Assembly (NCBI RefSeq): GCF_036373705.1
Contig: NC_089867.1
Location: 12,289,501-12,353,500 of the forward strand
Source: Amia ocellicauda
Taxonomy: Eukaryota > Chordata > Actinopteri > Amiiformes > Amiidae
Length of the DNA stretch: 64,000 nucleotides
Direction: 5' to 3'
A model generated the notes under the pieces. It ran no database searches, was not told the DNA's origin, and worked only from the letters and a program-made list of their open reading frames with translations. Shown piece by piece: positions 1 to 11,451 of the stretch; position 1 is the stretch's first letter, and every line of letters starts with the position of its first letter. The translations under genes and the position numbers were made by a program.

Positions 1-3000
1 CCTGGGCCTTCGGTAGGTGGTCAGGGCCACTGTATCCGTTGTGTCCCACTCTTATGCCTACCGTGCCGAGCCTCTCACCCCCCTTCCATCAGTTATCTGG
101 CTGTCCCATCGCTGCTTCCAACACACAGGCCATCTCTCCCCAGGGACCTTGACATTAAGAATGGATTTTAAACCCAATCAACATTAATTATGCTTAAGCA
201 TCTACAACCTTGTTCTCACATAAGAACAACATAATTTTAGCCAGCGCCTAAGTGTTTGGGTCAGACCATCACAAATCCACTATTATTTGCCATTATGTTG
301 CCTCGAGTAATCACTTACAATTCCTCAGTGATTGACAGGCTTAAAGTGAAAACCCATTGACTTAAAAACAAGGCTGGTAACATTTTGCTTAGAAAAAGGT
401 GGCAATGTTAGTGCCATCAAGTGTGGCGTTGTAGGGATTCAGGCAGTGAAAGCTTGATCCGGGATTCAGACTTCTTTTCTTTTGAGGTTAAGTGGCAGGT
501 GTCTCTGCCCCTGTCCAACTTCAAAGAGACCTGCTCATTACACAGGGGTATGTGTAATGCCCAGAGATCACAGCTGTGTTTTTAAAGCTTTGCATCTTCA
601 ATTAGGTAAATGTACATCAATTCGATTTTGAAATTAAAGAAACACATGCTGCTGATATACACATCTTAATATATATTTCACAATTTTACTGTAATATGAA
701 AGCTTAAAAGAAATGTGCATTATTTAAACTAAGCTGAAATGTATACATTACCAGCTCAGACACCACCATCTCCAGTAATGTGTGTTAGTTAAAAAAAGCA
801 ATTTTAACTATTTTATATAGCTATTTAAGGTATGAGCGAATTCTGCTTGTTACCGTTAATCATGTAAATATATTTTAATAATTTGTAGATTGGATGATCT
901 ACTAGCAGTTTTGGATAACTCAATAACTGGTGTAGAATAATAGAACATCAGGAACAAATACAATACAAGCAATTTAAAAAAGTAAAGGGCCACAAACCAT
1001 TAAAAACCTTCGACCTCACCAATACATCTACATAGAATATGTATCCATTGTTCCTTTAGAGATAAAACAAATTAAACAAAAAGCATGATTGAATACACAT
1101 GGAAAACTGTAAGTAGAAGTATAGACAGTGTGACAGACAGCATATCTTTGTAGCCCTGGACCATTTGCACAGTTGATTGGCAGGAATCGGCGTATAAAGG
1201 CAACAGTTCATGTAACTGGGTCAGCATCTGTTTACACAGGGCCTGTCATCTGCCAGTCTCTTAGCACATCATTGCTGTTTTTGTTTCAGACTCGGGTCTC
1301 TCCCACTCTCACCCCTTCCCCATATTCAAATGAGGTACAGTGCTGAGATACAGTATTAGTGGCAGGTTAGGGCTGGTGACCTTTGAACCTGCTCATGTTA
1401 TGTAGTATTTTTGTCCCCCCTAATCACCGTAGGTCCGTAGGGATTTGAAAGTCAAGGTCCACAGCCGAAGAGCTAGGGGTGGCTGGCAGGGGAGGCAGGG
1501 AGGAGGTGGGGGGTTACTTCTGAGCAAATTATAGACAAAGCAAGGCAGCTGTTAATAAGGGTCTTTCTAGTGAAAACAATGTATCTTCCAAGGTAATTTT
1601 CTATTGACTGGACGGTTTTAGGCCTGCTCTGACTTTAATCTCGCTTGGTGTGCCTCAGTGGGCAAACTCAATTGCTGATATCTTGATCTCTTGAGGAGGC
1701 CGGGGCCCTGTAGATGCTGAGCAGATAACCCATTAAACCTCTGTCGCCGCCACTGCTCTCTCCATCCCGTGGATAATGTAGGTGCCTTGTGTCTTTTGTG
1801 ACATAAAAGGCCAGGGATAGATCCACTGTGCTTTCCCCTTTGACAGTGGCACAATCATTTCCCTCTGATTGATGTCGGAGACCGGGAGATAAATGCTAGG
1901 CCCTGGGCCCTCTGAGACGGCTAATTGAATTGGTTTCTGGAGAATACTAATGGAGCTTAATGTTGAGATAACTGATACCTTAAGAATAAGTGATCATTGA
2001 CAGCATGTGTTCTTGCCACTAATAAACATGTCACAGAAATGGGGCCACAGTTTGTGTACAATTAATATATCCCTCCACTCTAATAGGGTTAGTTTTATGT
2101 CCTGCTAAGTAAATGGGTGTGAATGTAGCTGCTATAAAACTGTCTCTCGGTAGAAGACGCTCTATCAAGCTATATAAAAATAATAAAGTATAAAAGGATT
2201 TATTTCACCCTCAACAAACATAATCTGTATCCGTGTTGCCTTCCTGCTTAATTAAAAGAAAAACAATAATAATTAATCAGAGCTTATAACTTTTGTATGC
2301 ATATCATAAGAACCCCATAACTATTTGGATACAGTGAACACCATTCACATTATTCATTTTAAGGAGTTCAATATAAAGCACAAAGGGAAGTCAGAGTTTC
2401 TTTCATGATAACAGTGAATTATACTTTTCTCCTAGTCGGGGGCATGCTGCAGTATATTGTAAAATAAATCCAGTTTAGTTTTACTGTGATTTTTTATAAT
2501 ATGATTTGATTTCTTCACTTTTTTCTTTGGCGTGGTGGCTGAAACTGGTGTTATAGATACATCCAGTAATATACAGAAAATATCTCTAGTCGAAATCATC
2601 TGTAACCTGATCAGCTATATTTCTGTTTTGTTCCATTCTCTATTTTAATTGGTTATGTCTGCTGAATTCTGCTCCAGATGTGGTTGCTCCTGTGGTTTTG
2701 TTACTTTATTATCAGCTCAGCATGGACTTGTTTGTGAACCACCTTAGGAACCTTTATTGCTTTGACCACATTGCTCTGGAATAAATATTTTGTTAGGGGT
2801 TTACTGTTATAAAAAAAGCATAATGCATACAACTGCAAGTTTTTTAAATCAGGATGTTATTAAAGCAGTCAGGCTCATTGTATTTGCATGTGTGCCTCTT
2901 ATATTAGCATTGATACAAATGTCAAATTGTATTAGAATTAAAACAAAATGAAACATCATACACCAATGTATTTAGAAATGTGAACAGAACAGAATAAAAA

Positions 3001-5717
3001 ATGAATCTGCTAGGTTAGTTTGTGGCTTCAAAGTTATCGGTAACCTCCATGATTCAAAATGTCATCAGTGCTCTAGACCAACCCGTTCACAGCTCGCCCC
3101 TCCACACACACTGGAATCAGTCATTTATTTGCTGAGAAAACAAATTCTCTCAGTGTGGCCACAAGCTGAGCTAACAGCCGAACTATTTCCCTTCACACCA
3201 GCTCTGCAGATGATGGGCATCTTTCCTGGTTATTGTATTTAGCTTCAGTCTAGGGCTATGAATCAGTCTGAGGCCAAAAATGCCACCATCAGCTTGGCAT
3301 GAAGGAAACTATGTTGAAAGCTTGGCATTTAGGTCCATAATGATCTCTTTTTAACATTTTCAGATAAAACATTTGCCGCGAGCCTCTGTTATTGTGCCAG
3401 GGCATGCTACATTTTGTCTGATACATGTGTGAAAGTATGAAGTTACCAAAATCGTTCAAGATGTTGCTAATAGTTATAATGGTAATGTCTCATAAGAGCT
3501 CTTAGAGGAACGAGAGCAGGGAAGAGTCTTTTTTCTTCCCATACCTCTCTAACCACTTCCAGCGTCAGACTAAAATCCAATCACTTTGTGAAGGAAGGAG
3601 GTTCGGCAGATGTCAGAAAAAGTAATTATCTGTTGCGAATATAATCCTGTCTAATTATTGTCTGTCCAGTGGTGGGTGAAACTGTCTCTGTAATTGGGAT
3701 CATATATATGTGGAAAATGCCTCCCTCTGTCTTGTCTGTAGTGCATTGACCCAGACATTATTTGCTGTAAAGAGTTTGATTACTGTTTTTGGTAAATTAT
3801 ACGTATTGCGTGGCCTGCTGAGATCTTCCCCAAGATTTAGGTGGTGCACAAACAAAGGCACCTATGGGCTGAGCCGCCATGTAAGAATAGCATTATGCTT
3901 GTGTACGAGAGTTTATTTGACCACAGGATGGCTGGCTTTCAGTTAAACGATTTCTCATCAGCTTTCGCATACTTCAGAAAACATTTGCTTGTGTGCACTT
4001 CACAGGCTGTGTATGGACGCACAATCAGTTTTATTCAGTATTTCCTATTGATGCAGGTTGTGCCAGCATAACAAGACATCTCTCTCCTTGAACACAAACA
4101 GACCATTCCCCTTCATCTCAGCTGACATGTTGGAGTCCTGAGTGTTTGTTTGTAGAGATGTGAGAAATAGTTGTAATGCCATCACCAGAACGGCGCTCAC
4201 CCCTTGTCCAACTTAAACAGAAAACAGATGAGATCAGGCCATATTCCTGCTGTTCCAATACCACCACCAGAGCCACAGCGTGACCAAATCTTGGCATATT
4301 CATTGTCAGAGATGGCTGGCTGATGTGTTTCTCTGAGAAAGTCCCAACAAGTCATTCCCCACAACCATTGTGTGCCACACAGAAGCAAGGGGAAGTCATT
4401 TTATGAGTTTAGTTTCTAATAATGGAGCTTTATTAATTGAGCGCAAATGGTCACCTAATACCTTTTGCCTACAAACATGTTAATTAATAAAACATCCTCA
4501 GGGTCACTACATTTACAATCACCATTTTATTACTTTGTACAAGAGTAATCTTCTCCCACTTAATCAAAGCAGTATATAGTGCTGAAAGACTAACTCATGA
4601 TAAACACAAGATCTGGCTTGCAGAAGAGAAATGTTTCCATTTGAACTTCCAGGATATAAGATAATATTTCTAATTAAAACATAATCTTAGCTGAACAATG
4701 ACCCTGAGAACCTCCCCTATACTGAACCTCAGTTTAGCATTAACCTTCTCTCTTTGCTGTGGCATTTCTCCAGTAGCGGGACATGGCTCACCACCAATAT
4801 AAATTAAACTACAAACTGTTGCCAAACAAGATCTTCAGCTACAGATATCACTCTCTCATCCCTGGACTGTGTTAATCTAACAGGAGGCCCTGGGAAATGC
4901 TGGGCTCAAGTTTACTATAACTTTTTGGAAAAGTAAAAACATACTCCTTGTGTTACAAAGTAAAAATAAATGTTTAAAACATGTCTAGGCGCTCTTAGAT
5001 TAAAATGTTGATCGATTTAATCCATTGTGTTTTTCTTTTTTAGAACAAATCGCAAGTGTAAACCCAGGACAGTTCTAATTGCGTTATGAATGCTGCCTAC
5101 TGTGGGAATGTATAAAAGACATGTGCAGGGAAGGTCAATCTTATAGTAGATTGTAGTTTTGGATTGGGTGTAGCTTCAGATACTAATGCTAGCTAAGTCT
5201 GGGTATTTGATTATTGTGCAGGCTACTAATTGGTAATACATTTAATGTATGTAAAATGTCAAGTCATTTTTTTTGGCACTGAAATGCAATATCGCCACCC
5301 ACAAAAAAAGATTCAGGAAAAGATATCTTAAAAATCATGAATTCATTTTGAAATTAGTCTAATGTATTGTGTGATCCACAGAAATCTACCCCAAACCTAA
5401 CTAAGTTGATCCACAAACAAAACATTAAAGGTCTATTGTGTAAAGACAACTTTGCTACAATAGAAAATTGATTTGATGGCAAATATGCCTCAAGGACAAA
5501 ACTGATTACAAAATCTACAATTAAATGTATACCAGGCTTGATATTCCTGTGCTAACCTTCTCACAGTACTGCTACTGCAGCAACCCCTGCTGACCAGATT
5601 GGCTGGCCAGAGTAAATGTGGCTAGACATTTATTTGAGCTCAGATTTGTCCTGTTGATTTCAAAACTTTACCAATTCTTTGTCAAGAATCATGATTGTGG
5701 CTTAGTTAAGCACTCTA
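1..5717. other. Gene-free left flank
   Basis: No coding region is supported here: the open frames are short (under 90 codons), lack family resemblance and lack paired splice sites. The DNA is AT-rich single-copy-looking sequence. In human gene order TBX20 lies beyond DPY19L1 on this side, so the stretch may be intergenic sequence between those genes; that is inference from synteny. A DR1-type nuclear receptor half-site pair at 1377-1389 is the only clear motif I noted. Confidence 0.6.
1377..1389 (-). promoter_or_regulatory. DR1-type nuclear receptor motif
   Basis: The plus strand reads TGACCTTTGAACC, whose complement is two AGGTCA-like half-sites separated by one base. This is the pattern bound by HNF4, COUP-TF and RXR heterodimers. 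It sits in non-coding flank. A single motif match arises often by chance, so function is unproven. Confidence 0.3.
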
Positions 5718-5925
5718 CAGTGCATCCAGAAAGTATTCACCGTGCTTCACTTTTTGTTATGTTACATCCTTATTCCAAAATTGATTCAATTCTTTATTTT
5801 CCTCAAAATTCTACAAACAATACCCCATAATGACAACATGAAAGAAGTTTGTTTGAAATCTTTGCAAATTTATTAAAATAAATAATAAAAAAAAGCACAT
5901 GTACATAAGTATTCACAGCCTTTGC
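5718..5925 (+). repeat. Tc1 left inverted repeat
   Basis: The left IR/DR arm carries an outer site at the tip and an inner site whose GTATTCACAGCC core lies near 5909-5920. It matches the reverse complement of the right arm almost throughout, apart from a few substitutions and a short internal deletion near 5750. Confidence 0.85.
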
Positions 5926-6945
5926 TCAATACCTTGTTGAAGCACCTTTGGCACCAATTACAGCCTCGAGTCTTTTTGAGTATGATGCTGCAAGCTTGGC
6001 ACACCTATTTTTGGGCAGTATCTCCCATTCTTCTTTGCAGGACCTCTCAAGCTCCATCAGGTTTAATGGGGAGCGTCGGTGCACAGCCATTTTCAGATCT
6101 CTCCAGAGATGTTCAATCGGATTCAAGTCTGGGCTCTGGCTGGGCCACTCAAGGACATTCACAGAGTTGTCCTGTAGCCACTCCTTTGTGATCTTGGCTG
6201 TGTGCTTAGGGTCGTTGTCCTGTTGGAAGATGAACCTTTGCCCCAGTCTGAGGTCCAGAGCGCTCTGGAGCAGGTTTTCATCAAGGATGTCTCTGTACAT
6301 TGCTGCATTCATCTTTCCCTCGATCCGGACTAGTCTCCCAGTTCCTGCCGCTGAAAAACATCCCCACAGCATGATGCTGCCACCACCATGCTTCACTGTA
6401 GGGATGGTATTGGCCAGGTGATGAGCGGTGCCTGGTTTCCTCCAGACATGACGCTTGCCATTCAGGCCAAAGAGTTCAATCTTTGTTTCATCAGACCAGA
6501 GAATTTTGATTCTCATGGTCCGAGAGTCCTTCAGGTGCCTTTCGGCAAACTCCAGGCAGGCCGTCATGTGCCTTTTACTGAGGAGTGGCTTCCGTCTGGC
6601 CACTCTAGCATGCAGGCCTGATTGGTGGAGGGCTGCAAAGATGGTTGTTCTTCTGGAAGGTTCTCCTCCCTCCAGAGAGACACGCTGGAGCTCTGTCAGA
6701 GTGACCATCGGGTTCTTGGTCACCTCCCTGACTAAGGCCCTTCTCCCCCGATCGCTCAGTTTGGCCGGGAGGCCAACTCTAGGAAGAGTCCTGGTGGTTC
6801 CAAACTTCTTCCAATTACGGATGATGGAGGCCACTGTGCTCATTGGGACCTTCAATGCTGCAGACATTTTTCTGTACCCTTCCCCAGATCTGTGCCTCGA
6901 TACAATCCTGTCTCGGAGGTCTACAGACAATTCCTTGGACTTCAT
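5926..6945 (-). CDS. Tc1-like transposase, intact DD34E
   Basis: This is a 339-residue Tc1/mariner transposase, the enzyme that cuts and pastes the element into TA sites; related fish transposases are about 340 residues. Residues about 1-110 form the paired-like DNA-binding region with two helix-turn-helix segments (for example VPMSTVASIIRNWKKFG near 33-49), with basic stretches that could serve nuclear import. The catalytic domain follows. The triad is visible as D152 (in WSDETKIELFG), D243 (in QQDNDPKHTAK) and E278 (in SPDLNPIEHLW), with 34 residues between the last two, the Tc1 spacing. A glycine-rich box, KHGGGSIMLWGCF, is at about 185-197. There are no stops or frameshifts. It sits inside the matched terminal repeats at 5718-7332. 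Whether this copy is active cannot be judged from sequence alone. Confidence 0.96.
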   Translation of the reverse strand: MKSKELSVDLRDRIVSRHRSGEGYRKMSAALKVPMSTVASIIRNWKKFGTTRTLPRVGLPAKLSDRGRRALVREVTKNPMVTLTELQRVSLEGGEPSRRTTIFAALHQSGLHARVARRKPLLSKRHMTACLEFAERHLKDSRTMRIKILWSDETKIELFGLNGKRHVWRKPGTAHHLANTIPTVKHGGGSIMLWGCFSAAGTGRLVRIEGKMNAAMYRDILDENLLQSALDLRLGQRFIFQQDNDPKHTAKITKEWLQDNSVNVLEWPSQSPDLNPIEHLWRDLKMAVHRRSPLNLMELERSCKEEWEILPKNRCAKLAASYSKRLEAVIGAKGASTRY

Positions 6946-7119
6946 GTCTTGGTTTGTGCTCTGACATGCACTGTTAACTGTGGGACGTTATATACACAGG
7001 TGTGTGCCTTTCCAAATCATGTCCAATCAACTGAATTTACCACAGGTGGACTCCAATCATCTCAAGGATGATCAGTGGAAACAGGATGTACCTGAGCTCA
7101 ATTTTGAGTGTCATGGCAA

Positions 7120-7332
7120 AGGCTGTGAATACTTATGTACATGTGCTTTTTTTGTTTTTTATTTTTAATAAATTTGCAAAGATTTCAAACAAACTTGTTT
7201 CAAGTTGTCATTATGGGGTATTGTTTGTAGAATTTTGAGGAAAATAATTAATTTTATCCATTTTGGAATAAGGCTGTAACACAACAAAATGTGGAAAAAG
7301 TGAAGCGCTGTGAATACTTTCCGGATGCACTG
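7120..7332 (-). repeat. Tc1 right inverted repeat
   Basis: The right IR/DR arm is the mirror of 5718-5925, with an inner site at about 7120-7145 and an outer site at about 7305-7332. It is slightly longer than the left arm, which suggests the left arm lost bases after insertion. Confidence 0.85.
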
Positions 7333-8680
7333 TATATGGTGGGAAACAACATACATAAATAAATTAAGAGGAAATGTGAAAGTAAGTAGGGTAAAATAAA
7401 CCTCATCAGTAACCAAGCACTAGAATGAGGCCAATGTTAATTTAAAATTGCATATCTACCACACATAGGGTCTTTCCTGAAAGAGATTACAGGAGCACCA
7501 GCTCTCCAGAATATGGTGCTTATTTGTAGGGTCCCTTTGGTATGATTCTCAGAGAAGGGTTGGGCCAGAATAGAGATCAGCAAGAGAGTCACTGATGATT
7601 GCAGAAGCATATGACAAAATATAACCGCAATCTACTTTCATTTCCTATGACTGTATGTTTCACAATTAAATTAATAGTAATAATAGGTGAGTTTTTGTTT
7701 TCTGCTTTAGACATCCATTAAGTAATTTTAAAGTGACTGAGAACACTTTACACTTGTTTCATTAGTCCACCGGAGCGAAGTGTAGAAATGTTGTCTTGTT
7801 TCCCAATGTGCACTGACAAAATAAAATGAGCTCACCTTAGCATGGTTTGCAGGGTTCACAATGGGGAGAGCTTTATGTCAGTGTGGGTTGTGTGTACTGA
7901 ATCATATAGAATACAACTTAGCATAAGTACTATTCCATGCAACTTTTCAGTCAAAACCCCATATTATACATACATACATATTATTGAATATAACCATAAG
8001 CAACACCAGAATTATGTAACCATTTGCAGTTAATTGTGAATGTAAAGAGCCTTGGGAAAATTTGTATTAGTCTTGATCGCCATCTAGTGGATACGTTTTC
8101 AATATGCTTTGAAGATATACGCTATACACCGAAATTATAATGAAAAACAGTTACATGTATTGAACGCATACATACATAACTTACTTAATAATTCCTCTAA
8201 TTCTGTTGTATCTTTATTTGCGCAAACTAGTCTTCTTCAGCACAGAGGGCATCTGACATTACAGACTGAACCATAGGTGAACGCATTTTTTGTATTTAAC
8301 AAACACATTTTCTTCCGCTTTTTAAAATGTTTATCTTCATCACCAATAAAACATGAAGCCTAACTATACTTCCTACATGAATGCTGCAGATCTGTTTATA
8401 TATTTTCTATGCTAAATGTCTTATTAGCTTACACAATTACATTACATTTTTGTATGAATTAAATCAGGATTGGGGGGCAACATTTGTATGGAGGGATTTT
8501 TTGTTTTTGAACCTGGGGGGATTCAGATTGAAATGAAGAAATTGTATATTCTGTGTAATAAGGTATTATAGACAATCCAGCAGCCCTGGACAAATCATCA
8601 GAAATGCATATATTCTGGTAACAATATACAACCAGGTTTCAGTAAAAAAGAATAATAATATTAAAAGGGTGGTTGTGTGA
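7333..8680. other. Gene-free interval upstream of DPY19L1
   Basis: AT-rich non-coding DNA lies between the Tc1 element and the CpG-rich DPY19L1 promoter. No supported gene is present. A CTCF-like motif lies at 8077-8090. Confidence 0.6.
8077..8090 (-). promoter_or_regulatory. CTCF-like core motif
   Basis: On the minus strand the site reads CCACTAGATGGCGA, which fits the known CTCF core (CCASYAGRKGGCRS) at 13 of 14 positions. It lies about 0.6 kb before the DPY19L1 CpG-rich promoter, a common place for CTCF. Occupancy is not shown by sequence. Confidence 0.4.
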
Positions 8681-8933
8681 TGGGGGTTGATGGACCAGTG
8701 TGGAGAGGAGAGGATGATGCTGCTGCTGCTGCACTTTTCAGGGGATGCGTCTGTATCGGGGAGCGGGGGTCCACGGCTGCGCTGCAGTGGCGCCGCTCGG
8801 CCGGCGGAGGGCGCATGTGCGGATCCGGCACAAAGGCAGCGGCGGCGCGGTGCTGCACAGGGCACGGCGGGGACTGCGAGCTCTCTGCCCCGTCTCTCTT
8901 TTTTTTTTTAACTGCTTCCTGGATTTGGGGGGT

Positions 8934-8951
8934 ATGAAAACATGGCGGTAA
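8934..8951 (+). promoter_or_regulatory. Short upstream frame overlapping the DPY19L1 start; TISU/YY1-like start context
   Basis: An ATG at 8934 opens a five-codon frame (MKTWR) that ends at TAA 8949-8951, overlapping the DPY19L1 ATG at 8942 in another frame. The DPY19L1 ATG itself sits in AAACATGGCGGT, matching 10 of 12 positions of the TISU element (SAASATGGCGGC), which also resembles a YY1 site. TISU promoters usually give very short 5' leaders; a start downstream of 8934 would skip the upstream frame. Confidence 0.4.
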
Positions 8952-9218
8952 AAACAAGAAGGCAGAACTGCAGGGAACAGCATGCCCAGGCGAGCCCAGC
9001 CGACAGAGAGAGAAGTTCGCGTGTGTCGCCGGCGCACGGCGGCAGCGGCGGCGGGGGTAAAGCTCCGGGCAGACGGCCGGGGAGGGAAGCCAAGCCCGCC
9101 TCCTGCAACAGCGCACAACTACACAAAAACAGACTGCTTTCCGTCCCCGCTAGCATCAGACATCATCTGGGCCTGAGTCTGCCCGCTTGCATAAGGATAG
9201 GCATCACCCTGGCTTTGG
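8942..9218 (+). CDS. DPY19L1: DPY19L1 coding exon 1: cytosolic N-terminus and start of first membrane segment
   Basis: The exon codes residues 1-92 plus one base. It starts with MAVKTRRQN and continues through a low-complexity basic, glycine/alanine-rich stretch that family members share in character but not in sequence. It ends in the hydrophobic [10 protein letters not shown] that begins transmembrane segment 1, completed by exons 2-3 ([11 protein letters not shown]). The donor is GG|GTGAGT at 9219. I chose ATG 8942 because it gives an N-terminus of typical length and has a strong start context. No other in-frame ATG comes before the conserved core. Confidence 0.85.
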
Positions 9219-11420
9219 GTGAGTATCTGTCTTCCTCGTACTGCCTCTCTAACTGGGCGATCAGTCATCCACGTACACCATTCAGTATGTGAAACAACAG
9301 TAAGTTGGATGTGTGCACCGTCACACTGTCGGACAGGAGTGCAGGGGGCAGGTTGTCGTGTTATTGAAGCCTATATAGAAGAAACATCAGTGTCCACATC
9401 GAGTTTGCCCGATTTCTTTGTCGTTGCAGCAGCATTTTACTAGCGGTGGTGTTGTTTGTTTTGATCTCAGATGCGAGATTTAAACACTCAGAACTGTAAT
9501 GCATCATCCCTTCAGGTGAAACAAGGGGTTGGGTGAGTGTTAATGGCAGTGTTAGAAGTGCAAGTGGTTTTTAAACGGCTTTAGTCTATGTGCATCAACA
9601 ACAACAACAACATCACTTTTTCTGTTTCTCTTCCCCTTTTTATACATCCTAAATAAAAGTGCAACGAACTAAAGCAACGTGCGGCATCTGTAACACTCTG
9701 CAAAACGTACCGTGCGCAGGGTATGAAAAGTGCCACATCGTCACTATGCTTGTTTGTACTGTAATTATGTTAACTGTCTCTGTAACAATTATGTTTAGAC
9801 TGTGTAAGAGTAAACGGTTAATTTGCAATATAGCCTATCCCCCTGAATCCTGCAATGCATGCTCTCTCATAATAAGGATGTTCCTCACAGACTCTGACTG
9901 CAGCTGTGTTTGCTATGTGGTGCAATTTAGCTCTTGAATGATTCAACTTTTTATAATGAAATGATGATAATGCATTCAAAGCAATTGCAAGCACTTTAAA
10001 TCACTATAAAACATCTAGCATTTTGGATGTAAATCTATATGGAACCATGACTATTCTACTGATGGGCTCAATGATTCTCATTTGAATACATCTCAAAGGT
10101 GTGTTCTTATACCTAGATTTAAGACCTTTATTACAGTGCTACAGATATGCATTTTATGGTTTTAGGTACTGAATGGAGTTCATTCTGTTAATCAGTTTAA
10201 TATTCATCATTTCACAGCTGAGATTTTTCTGGGCTTAAAAGATTTAGTCCTACAGCTCTAAAAACACAACAATACGCGTCTGAATTCTTTCTATATAAAA
10301 ACCTCATGTGTAACTTCCAATGTATTATACTGTGCCAAATTACTAATAACCACTTATTTGTACCCTCCTGTTTTAATATCTTAAATTAGGAAACTAGACA
10401 AGCGCACAGTGGTATCTGCATCCTACTTTCTTCCCCTAAATCAATTTGATTGAAGCTGCGGTCAGGTGTCTGTGTGTGTTTGTGGACAGAGGGTCTTGCG
10501 TTTCTATTGATATTTAAATAACCGAAGGAGGTCTGCTTTCTTGAGATAAGATGCTCATAGGTTTTTGATGGCACTACAATATTGGTTTAGGTTTTAAGGA
10601 ACAGTTCTCTTCTAAAGATAACAGGTGTATCTGTTGGCTATTACTGCTACAGAAAACAAAATAATTTAATTAACTTTGGAAAAATTATAATCGGAGGAGC
10701 TAAAGACTTTTAGAAGGACATTTTATAATGTGTTAAATGTGATTTACTTTCTCTTTCAGCTGCTGTGGCTGGCATTTTACACTGGTAAGTATAACTGGAT
10801 GTCTTGTGTTGGCATGCCAATAGATGCTAATTGGATATTAGCAGACCAAATGAACTAGCTAACCTTTTGTTACTGTTTAGAAATTACACCAGTCAAATAA
10901 ATGTGAATACATTTTTAAAACCTTGGCTATGAATATGCTAACAAAAACATATATATATATATATTTTAACAAACGTATTTCTCCTCTCATGAAAGCATTC
11001 CAATTGCTGTATTCTCGTTGGGCAGGTACCATGTTTCAAATCTCTTTGAGAATGATCGCCATTTTTCACATCTTTCTACCTTGGAAAAGGAGATGGCTTT
11101 CCGTACAGAAATGGTAAGCCTTGAAAACATACGTGTCCTGATGTAGCCTTGTTATTCACACTTACACCTTCTGCCACATCTTTACAGTGTTGGCTTGGGC
11201 ACTAAATTATATTTTTTCAGTTAAAAAAATGTAAGTATTAAATGCACAATTTGTCTTTTGTTCAGGGTCTTTACTATTCCTACTTCAAGACTATTATTGA
11301 AGCGCCTTCCTTCCTAAACGGTCTCTCTTCGATAATGAACGACAGACTCACAGAGTATCCTCTTGTTATAAACACCCTGAAGAGGTTCAATCTATACCCA
11401 GAGGTAAGCATTTAGTTTGA

Positions 11421-11451
<31 letters not shown>

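Larger units (their letters stand above)
5718..7332 (-). mobile_element. Tc1/mariner DNA transposon, apparently full length
   Basis: The element is about 1615 bp and is flanked by TA dinucleotides (5716-5717 and 7333-7334), the Tc1 target duplication. Its ends begin CAGTGCATCC on both strands and extend as inverted repeats of roughly 210 bp. Each inverted repeat carries an outer direct-repeat site with the GTATTCAC core (5735-5742 left; mirror near 7311-7318) and an inner copy (about 5909-5916 left; mirror near 7128-7135), the IR/DR layout known from Sleeping Beauty-type elements. Between them lies one uninterrupted transposase on the minus strand. The two inverted repeats differ by substitutions and a small deletion in the left arm, so this copy is not brand new. 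It lies about 1.6 kb upstream of the DPY19L1 start codon. Confidence 0.95.
8690..9230 (+). promoter_or_regulatory. CpG-rich promoter and first exon of DPY19L1
   Basis: This block is far richer in G, C and CpG than the surrounding DNA and spans the start codon of DPY19L1 at 8942. I see no TATA box at a sensible distance. It fits a CpG-island promoter of a broadly expressed gene. Overlapping open frames on both strands here are a side effect of the high GC and are not proposed as genes. Confidence 0.7.

Noticed and set aside
5948..6964. Several plus-strand frames up to 169 codons inside the Tc1 element
   Set aside because: They are antisense shadows of the intact transposase.
8566..9292. Many overlapping frames on both strands in the DPY19L1 CpG-rich region
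   Set aside because: Low-complexity GC-rich DNA opens all frames. Only the frame from 8942 joins the conserved exons.
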